Assembly (NCBI GenBank): GCA_934593275.1
Contig: CAKTQE010000046.1
Coordinates: 1 to 18,956, forward strand
Source: an uncultured Oscillospiraceae bacterium
GTDB taxonomy: Bacteria; Bacillota; Clostridia; Oscillospirales; Oscillospiraceae
Length of the DNA: 18,956 bases
Direction: 5' to 3'
Below the pieces are notes generated by a model that saw only the letters and a program-made list of their open reading frames with translations, ran no database searches and had not been told where the DNA came from. Below are positions 13,919 to 18,956 of this stretch, in pieces. The translations under genes were made by a program, and so were the position numbers. The number at the start of each line of letters is the position of its first letter. Position 1 is the stretch's first letter.

Positions 13919-14632
13919 ATGACATTGATAGAAGCGGTAAAGCATGTGTTCCAAAACTATGCAAATTTTAATGGCCGTGCCAGAAGAAGTGAATACTGGT
14001 ATTTCCGCCTGTTTGATTTGATGGTTCCAGTAATCATATCAATTGTTACATTGCTGCCAGGATTACTGGCAGTCGATCCATTGATGCTGGGTATTTATGG
14101 ACTGGGCAAGGTCTTGCTGGTGATTTATGCGTTGGCAAGTATTGTACCCTCGCTGGCAGTGACCTGTCGGCGATTGCACGATATTGGAAAGCCAGGCTCT
14201 TACATGTTCTTCTTCCTGCTTCCTATTGTGGGAACAATTCTAATCATGGTTTGGGCATTTCAGGATGGAGACCCTGGTGAAAATCGATACGGTGAAAATC
14301 CAAAAAGTGGCCGTAGTGATGCTTCAACAGATAAAACGTGTCCCCATTGTGGTGCGGTGATAAAAGCAGGCGCAAAATATTGCGGGAAGTGCGGAACCAT
14401 TCTGCCAACAGATTCACCTGTGACGTGGGAATGCGACTGTGGAAAAGAAAACCCCGCTACCAGTTCTTTTTGCTCCGCTTGCGGGAAAAGAAGACGGGGT
14501 ACCGCTCCTGAATTCGGGTATTGCGTAAAGTGCGGAAAAAGGATTCCAGTGGGAGCAAGGTTGTGTGCGGAATGTATGAATATTCCAGAGCCTCCCATTG
14601 ATGGATTCAAGACTCCGACAAATCTGGGATAG
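13919..14632 (+). CDS. DUF805 membrane protein with three C-terminal zinc ribbons
   Basis: A 237-residue protein. The N-terminal half is a DUF805 domain: AVKHVFQNYANFNGRARRSE with YWYF following (1-30), TM helices at about 31-50, 60-82 and 96-114, the conserved RRLHDIGKPG (84-93) and DGDPGENRYGENP (117-129). The cytoplasmic C-terminal half has three four-cysteine zinc ribbons: C141/144/155/158, C172/174/185/188 and C202/205/216/219. The molecular function of DUF805 is not established. The tail DGFKTPTNLG matches the end of the preceding protein, suggesting a common recognition signal. AAGGGAG lies nine bases before the ATG. Zinc ribbons fused to DUF805 fit the theme of this operon, in which many membrane proteins carry cytoplasmic ribbons. 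Confidence 0.9.
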   Translation: MTLIEAVKHVFQNYANFNGRARRSEYWYFRLFDLMVPVIISIVTLLPGLLAVDPLMLGIYGLGKVLLVIYALASIVPSLAVTCRRLHDIGKPGSYMFFFLLPIVGTILIMVWAFQDGDPGENRYGENPKSGRSDASTDKTCPHCGAVIKAGAKYCGKCGTILPTDSPVTWECDCGKENPATSSFCSACGKRRRGTAPEFGYCVKCGKRIPVGARLCAECMNIPEPPIDGFKTPTNLG

Positions 14633-14662
14633 GAAGCCGAGAATATATGGAGGGGTATTCGC

Positions 14663-15382
14663 ATGCCAAGCAACTACAAATTGGATTATAACGTAGATCT
14701 TGTTTTCTGCATTGATTGTACAGAAAGCATGGATAATATTCTAAATATCGTAAAAGAACGTGCTTTGGGGCTGTATGATGATATTCAGAAAGCAATGAAG
14801 GCGAAAGGAAAAGAAATCAGTCAGCTTCGGGTACGTGTGATTGGCTTCCGGGACTATGTTGCATATGCCAATGAATGGAGAAAAAAAGTTCATCCCAATG
14901 AGCCAATGATGATTTCGGATTTTTTTGTATTGCCGCAGGATGCGCACAAGCTGGAGGTTGGCGTAAAAAGCCTGTTTCCTGTGGGTGGAGGTGATGCGGA
15001 GGAAGACGGTTTAGAGGCTTTGGCCTATGCCATCCGGTCACCTTGGGCAGTAACAACCGGAAAGGACCGGCATATCATTGTCCTTTGGTCAGATGCGGCA
15101 CCCCATGAGCTAGGATTCGGGAAAGGAACGCAGCGTTATCCCGGGGGAATGGCTCGGGATTTTGATGAACTGACCAGGTGGTGGGGCGATGGAACCACAC
15201 AGGGCTTTATGCCAAAACAAGCGTCGAAAAGGCTGATCCTGTTTGCTCCTGACAAAGGCCGGTGGACGGATATTGCATCCCTTTGGGACAACAGCATCCA
15301 TTATCCATCTGAAGCAGGAAAGGGCTTACAGGATATGGATTATCAAATGATCCTAAGCTGTATAGCGCAGTCAATAGGCTGA
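14663..15382 (+). CDS. von Willebrand factor A domain protein, TerY-like (second paralogue)
   Basis: A 239-residue cytoplasmic vWA protein, colinear with the vWA at 9009 throughout. Shared blocks include EDGLEALAYAI, HELGFGK, IHYPS and AG.GL near the C-terminus. The MIDAS residues are kept: Asp18, Thr20, Ser22 (CIDCTESM), GGGD (108-111) and Asp144 (VLWSDAAPHE). Insertions around 70-82 (EWRKKVHPNEP) and 176-186 distinguish it from the first copy, so the two probably bind different partners. The strong GGAGGGG ribosome binding site seven bases upstream suggests high expression. The duplication in one operon, with zinc-ribbon proteins between, is notable; heterodimers or two separate docking roles are possible. 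Confidence 0.93.
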   Translation: MPSNYKLDYNVDLVFCIDCTESMDNILNIVKERALGLYDDIQKAMKAKGKEISQLRVRVIGFRDYVAYANEWRKKVHPNEPMMISDFFVLPQDAHKLEVGVKSLFPVGGGDAEEDGLEALAYAIRSPWAVTTGKDRHIIVLWSDAAPHELGFGKGTQRYPGGMARDFDELTRWWGDGTTQGFMPKQASKRLILFAPDKGRWTDIASLWDNSIHYPSEAGKGLQDMDYQMILSCIAQSIG

Positions 15383-15404
15383 CAAACCAATCAATGGATT
15401 TCTT

Positions 15405-15989
15405 ATGGGGAATGCTATGTATAATAATCAGAAAAAGTTTTGGATTTATTTTTCCATAGGTGGGCTAATAGTTAGCCTGATATCGCTGTTTTTCCCAATC
15501 ATAACCTACACAAATCAGATCGGAACTGTTACTCGCTTCAATATTTTTCATCTGCTGGGTGGCGGTTTCGCCGGTATTGTGCAGGGAGAATACATAGGAA
15601 AATCAATGGTCGTAATTTCACAGAATACTTTTGACAGAATTGTTGCTGTCGTAGGTGTCATTGGTGCTGTCTCTATTATTACATCTTTCATTGGAATCCG
15701 AAGCATGTCGAAGCAATATGAAAGCCAGTGGCCCTTTCGGATGACGTTATGTGGTTTGATCGGAACAACAATTCCTGCGGTTTTACTGATGATTGCGGTG
15801 TTGCTGTCTCCTGACTATTACCTTGGCGATATTTCATTGGGAATGTATGTGATTGTAACACCCGTTGCTATGATTGCCTCCTGCCTTGCTGTTGTCAAGC
15901 GACATCAGATGACCCGTTTGGAATTGGAGCTGCAAAAAGAGGCATCAATGTATATTCGTGTGGCGGGAGATTTGCCGATGCAGCAGTAA
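15405..15989 (+). CDS. Four-TM membrane protein without zinc ribbon
   Basis: A 194-residue protein of unknown function. TM helices lie at about 12-33 (ending SLFFPIITY), 77-98, 112-135 and 145-165, with an extracytoplasmic loop of about 43 residues after TM1. The plan matches the gene product at 12767 (TM1, outside loop, TM2-4, cytoplasmic tail), but the tail is short and lacks cysteines, so it could be a trimmed paralogue. The start is ambiguous between ATG 15405 and ATG 15417; neither has a strong ribosome binding site. It lies 22 bases after the second vWA gene. Confidence 0.75.
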   Translation: MGNAMYNNQKKFWIYFSIGGLIVSLISLFFPIITYTNQIGTVTRFNIFHLLGGGFAGIVQGEYIGKSMVVISQNTFDRIVAVVGVIGAVSIITSFIGIRSMSKQYESQWPFRMTLCGLIGTTIPAVLLMIAVLLSPDYYLGDISLGMYVIVTPVAMIASCLAVVKRHQMTRLELELQKEASMYIRVAGDLPMQQ

Positions 15990-16081
15990 AGTGCGTGTAT
16001 GGCAATACACCTGGCGGCTTCTTCATTTGCTCTGGATTATCCGGGAGCGAGAAAGATTTATATTTGATTGGAGGAATTCAA
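15990..16081 (+). other. 92-base gap before the secreted-protein gene
   Basis: The largest gap in the operon. It holds a small hairpin GTGTAT-GGCA-ATACAC (15995-16010) with no T-run, then an AT-rich patch before GGAGG. The frame stays open through it but has no ribosome binding site for an earlier start. A secondary promoter is possible but I cannot point to a convincing one. Confidence 0.4.
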
Positions 16082-17794
16082 GTGAAACGAATCATTTCTT
16101 TGCTGTTGTCTTTCGTACTGACTGTTTGCCTGTTGCAGGGTACGGCTGTTTCTGCCGCATCCAATAGCGGCGGAAATGCGCAGCCATTGACCGCGGAAGA
16201 ATTGCCGAAAATTTTTGATAAGAACAACTATAGGCAGAAGTCCTATTGGAAGATGACGGTATACAACTACAAAACCCCTGCTCAAATTGTTGGGGAATAC
16301 TATATGATGATACAAACAGATATGGGCAGAGTTGAAATCGTCAGTGCAGAGGGGGATGATTGGCGTTTTGCCCGGAATGCCTGGGACTACGGCCCCCAAA
16401 AAGAACACTTGGAAATAAACCTACTGAGGGACCCCTGGAACACCGGCGCTTTCCTCTTGGAGGACGGTGCCTTGGTTTCATATGGTACATACAGAAAAAT
16501 CGTTCTGACCCGGGAATCGGATGCCGAGTCAAAGTTTGAACGGTGCTGCGCTTCCTTTGGAAAGCAGTATGGCGGTATAAACCCGGTGAAATATCTGGTT
16601 AATCCTGAGGACTCCCATGGCTATCGGGATATTTCGGATTGGGATACAGTACCCTACGATGATTTCCGAGATTCGGTAAACAACAACACCCGAGGCCTTT
16701 TGACAAAGCCAACAAAGGAGGAGAAAGATGGGATTTGGCAAGAAATTTCCTCGTTGTTGGGCCAAAATGCACCCTCTGTATTTCGGGTTGACCAGGTGCT
16801 GTTTGGGGTTCAGCTTCCGGAAAAGAATACCAAGCGAATGACCTATTCCTCCAAGGCAAACATTATGGACCTGATTTATACGGAGAATTCAAAACGCGCT
16901 TACAGTGCGATGGAAGACCTACATTTCCACGGAGAGGACCTGCTGTCCGCTCCGGCCACACACAAGAATTTTTTTGCATACGATGTCTATCAAGGGGTGT
17001 ATTTCTGGAACGACACAGAGGCTGTATGTTTTTACCTGTACGCAGATAGTCTGTTAATTCTCCAAGGACCCATGGCGGAAATTAAGGCAATGACAGAATA
17101 TATGGAGTTAGGGGCGGACGATCTCTGGGAGAATGGTGCGTATAATTCCCCCACAGAGTCTTCCCGAAAGCTTCAACCGGGACAGACCGTTACCATGGGC
17201 CACTACCCCAAGGCTTCTGACAGCATTACCTGGCAGGTTCTGGATGTGCAGGGCGGCAAGGTCTTGTTGATCGCCCAGAAAGGGCTGGATGTACAGCCCT
17301 ATAACACCAAGTACGGCTCCGTTACCTGGGAAACCAGCTCCCTCCGGGACTGGCTGAATACAACGTTCCTGAATGGGTCTTTTACTACAGAGGAACAAAA
17401 AGCCATCCGCACCACCTATGTGGATAACGGAAAGGCGCAGGGCTGTGACCTCTGGGAGACGGACGGCGGGAACAGTACGCAGGACAAGATTTTTCTGCTA
17501 AGCTATGGGGAGGCAAAGAAGTATTTTGATATTGCTACCCCCGGCATTGACGGTCCGGAAAAAGCAAGAATACAGCCGACCAAGTATGCTGTAAATCAAG
17601 GGGCCTATGTATCTGCGGAATTCGAAACCGCTGACGGAAAGGACGCAACGCGCTGGTGGCTTCGCTCCCCGGGGTGCAACCAACTCGATGCAGCCTGCAT
17701 TCATGCCAGGGGATGCGTTGGGGAGCAGATGTGCAGCAATAAGGATACCTGTGTGCGGCCTGCAATGTGGGTGGACCTGAACCAGATAAAGTAA
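16082..17794 (+). CDS. Secreted protein with C-terminal DUF6273 domain
   Basis: A 570-residue exported protein. A start at GTG 16082 is chosen because GGAGG lies seven bases before it and the product then opens with a clean signal peptide (KRIISLLLSFVLTVCLLQG, probable cleavage after TAVSA near residue 25); the frame is open to 15995. Residues about 30-360 are a unique region with no domain I recognise. Residues about 365-567 form a DUF6273-type domain: TWQVLDVQGGKVLLIAQKGL, YGSVTWETSSLRDWLNTTF, DKIFLLSYGEA, RWWLRSPG and a terminal VRPAMWVDL. DUF6273 is widespread in secreted proteins of gut Firmicutes, with unknown function. Base use becomes more GC-rich from about 16380, like the glycosyltransferase block, hinting at mosaic origin. 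Confidence 0.85.
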   Translation: MKRIISLLLSFVLTVCLLQGTAVSAASNSGGNAQPLTAEELPKIFDKNNYRQKSYWKMTVYNYKTPAQIVGEYYMMIQTDMGRVEIVSAEGDDWRFARNAWDYGPQKEHLEINLLRDPWNTGAFLLEDGALVSYGTYRKIVLTRESDAESKFERCCASFGKQYGGINPVKYLVNPEDSHGYRDISDWDTVPYDDFRDSVNNNTRGLLTKPTKEEKDGIWQEISSLLGQNAPSVFRVDQVLFGVQLPEKNTKRMTYSSKANIMDLIYTENSKRAYSAMEDLHFHGEDLLSAPATHKNFFAYDVYQGVYFWNDTEAVCFYLYADSLLILQGPMAEIKAMTEYMELGADDLWENGAYNSPTESSRKLQPGQTVTMGHYPKASDSITWQVLDVQGGKVLLIAQKGLDVQPYNTKYGSVTWETSSLRDWLNTTFLNGSFTTEEQKAIRTTYVDNGKAQGCDLWETDGGNSTQDKIFLLSYGEAKKYFDIATPGIDGPEKARIQPTKYAVNQGAYVSAEFETADGKDATRWWLRSPGCNQLDAACIHARGCVGEQMCSNKDTCVRPAMWVDLNQIK

Positions 17795-17859
17795 ATTGTG
17801 AAAACTACCATGGTGCGCACTCCTTTTGGCAGCCATGCTATGATAGAAAGGTGAGAAAT

Positions 17860-18834
17860 ATGTTCGGTGCGTTTGTTGGGGATATTGTAGGTTCCAAGTA
17901 CGAATTTCGCAATATCAAGACAAAAGTGTTCCCATTGTTTTCACAGGGCAGTGATTATACAGATGACACGATTATGACGGTTGCCGTTGCAAAAGCAATC
18001 ATGCTGAGCCGTACTGAACAATTGGAAAAAAATGGCGAAGGAAGGAGCTTTCAAGAATTCCTCGTTGAGATCATGCAGGACTTCGGCAAAAGGTATCCGA
18101 ATCCTACCGGTGCGTATGGCAGCAGTTTTGCAAAATGGCTCCGGCAGCAAGACCCGGGGCCTTACGGAAGCTATGGAAACGGCTCTGCAATGCGTGTCTC
18201 ACCCTGCGGGTTGGCGGCGGTTACTATGGATGAAGCACTGGCACTGGCTCGTGCAAGTGCCAGCGTAAGCCATAATCACCCAGAGGGCATAAAAGGAGCC
18301 GAAGCTGTCAGTGCTGCAATTTTTATGGCAAAGAACGGAAAATCGAAAGAAGCAATCAGACAGTATATCAGTGAGCACTACTACAATCTGGACTTCACCC
18401 TGGATTCCATAAGAGACAGTTATGAATTTGACGGTTCCTGCCAAGGTTCTGTTCCGCAAGCCATTGTTGCTTTTTTGGAATCTGAAAGCTTTGAGGACGC
18501 GATTCGCAATGTGATTTCAATCGGCGGTGATTGCGACACCACCGGCGCAATCACCGGGTCGATTGCGTGGATTTATTATGCCGGATATGCGAATTGGATA
18601 ACAAATTCGTTGAACCCGCCAATGCAGAAAATCAAGGAACGGGCAATAGAATATCTGCCAAAAGAATTTGTAGATATTGCGGAAGAATTTTGCGATGTAT
18701 GTGGAAAACGGATTGGAACCTATTACCGTACAGGTGTGTGTACCTCGATATTAAATCACACGGAAACGGAAAAATTCTGGACTGACTGGGATAGCTCTGT
18801 ACCTCGGGAAGAAAACGATTTTTCCACTCTATAA
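17860..18834 (+). CDS. ADP-ribosylglycohydrolase family protein with a cysteine-rich C-terminal extension
   Basis: A 324-residue DraG/ARH-fold enzyme that would hydrolyse ADP-ribose from modified proteins or other ADP-ribosyl compounds, using two divalent metal ions. The N-terminus FGAFVGDIVGSKYEF is typical. The first metal motif is YTDDT (33-37), followed by GNGSAMRVSP (107-115) and HNHPEG (138-143). The second metal motif is GGDCDTTGAITG (222-233). Beyond the fold, residues 278-300 hold C-x2-C-x12-C and a histidine (Cys278, Cys281, Cys294, His300), a possible degenerate zinc site in keeping with the operon's zinc-ribbon theme. The ATG at 17860 has AAGGTGAG upstream; the longer open frame starts inside the previous gene. 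It is last in the operon, 65 bases after the DUF6273 gene, so it could also be separately expressed. Confidence 0.93.
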   Translation: MFGAFVGDIVGSKYEFRNIKTKVFPLFSQGSDYTDDTIMTVAVAKAIMLSRTEQLEKNGEGRSFQEFLVEIMQDFGKRYPNPTGAYGSSFAKWLRQQDPGPYGSYGNGSAMRVSPCGLAAVTMDEALALARASASVSHNHPEGIKGAEAVSAAIFMAKNGKSKEAIRQYISEHYYNLDFTLDSIRDSYEFDGSCQGSVPQAIVAFLESESFEDAIRNVISIGGDCDTTGAITGSIAWIYYAGYANWITNSLNPPMQKIKERAIEYLPKEFVDIAEEFCDVCGKRIGTYYRTGVCTSILNHTETEKFWTDWDSSVPREENDFSTL

Positions 18835-18879
18835 TACTCAAATTGTGTAAGCAGAGATGGTGAAGCATCATTATTGAGC

Positions 18880-18906
18880 GGGGCTGTCTCACTAAAAGGC
18901 AGCCCC
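18880..18906. repeat. Hairpin after the last operon gene
   Basis: GGGGCTG at 18880-18886 pairs with CAGCCCC at 18900-18906 around a 13-base loop. It is followed by A-rich rather than T-rich sequence, so alone it is not a classical rightward terminator. It may act together with the next hairpin. Confidence 0.5.
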
Positions 18907-18921
18907 CCAAAAAAGCAAAGG

Positions 18922-18948
18922 CCCGGCTCTTGCGTAGAGCCGGGTTTT
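18922..18948 (+). terminator. Terminator of the 12-gene operon
   Basis: A perfect 8-bp stem CCCGGCTC / GAGCCGGG (18922-18929, 18937-18944) with a seven-base loop and TTTT. The T-run is short. An A-rich stretch on the left side means it may also stop leftward transcripts from beyond the window. Confidence 0.75.
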
Positions 18949-18956
18949 GGCGTATT

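Noticed and set aside
17836..17844. Extended -10 like TGC-TATGAT before the ADP-ribosylglycohydrolase gene
   Set aside because: It has no -35, and the predicted transcript start would fall within the ribosome binding site, leaving almost no leader; co-transcription with the upstream gene is simpler.
7295..18834. Prophage or conjugative element
   Set aside because: No phage structural, replication, relaxase or type IV secretion genes are present; a small serine recombinase alone does not define such an element.

Overview
The window looks like part of a chromosome of a Gram-positive gut-type clostridium (Bacillota, Clostridia; an Oscillospiraceae-like genome is my guess). The signs are strong AGGAGG-type ribosome binding sites, TTGACA/TATAAT and extended -10 promoters, a CCA-encoding tRNA gene, intergenic repeats of a kind common in such genomes, a lipoprotein with a Gram-positive-style signal, and secreted proteins with DUF6273-type and probable NPCBM-like modules. 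No gene pins the species.

Layout. Positions 1-19 hold the first codons of a leftward gene that runs off the edge. About 20-768 is gene-free and packed with nested palindromes and dispersed repeats. From 5069 down to 812 a GC-rich, tightly coupled leftward operon encodes four glycosyltransferases (GT4, GT4, GT2, GT2), likely for a surface polysaccharide or other glycoconjugate. It has its own extended -10 promoter and terminator. A MATE-family transporter gene (6554-5187, leftward) has a near-perfect promoter that fixes its start, and its own terminator. A rightward tRNA-Tyr gene (6815-6899) follows. Its last 23 bases are duplicated at 7054-7076, with three tandem hairpins between the copies, which suggests an integration or recombination scar.

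From about 7100 to the end the region is accessory in character and less GC-rich than the glycosyltransferase block. A small serine recombinase (7295-7885) is followed by an imperfect 16-bp inverted repeat (7891-7906 / 7974-7989). The repeat encloses a good promoter that currently points away from the next operon, which is the layout of an invertible promoter. Twelve rightward genes with short gaps then run from 8026 to 18834: lipoprotein, von Willebrand A (vWA) protein, Ser/Thr protein kinase, small membrane zinc-ribbon protein, zinc-ribbon/TM/coiled-coil/Ig-like protein, PP2C-type phosphatase, four-TM protein with two zinc ribbons, DUF805 protein with three zinc ribbons, second vWA paralogue, four-TM protein, secreted DUF6273 protein, ADP-ribosylglycohydrolase.

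The vWA + kinase + PP2C core resembles the TerY-P triad known from comparative genomics of tellurium-resistance-associated (Ter) stress systems. Here it is surrounded by membrane-anchored zinc-ribbon proteins, extracellular sensor-like modules and a predicted ADP-ribose-removing enzyme. My reading, which is inference, is a membrane-spanning phospho-signalling or conflict system. Envelope proteins would sense something outside, cytoplasmic zinc ribbons would recruit vWA partners, and kinase and phosphatase would set the state. Expression may be phase-variable through the adjacent recombinase.
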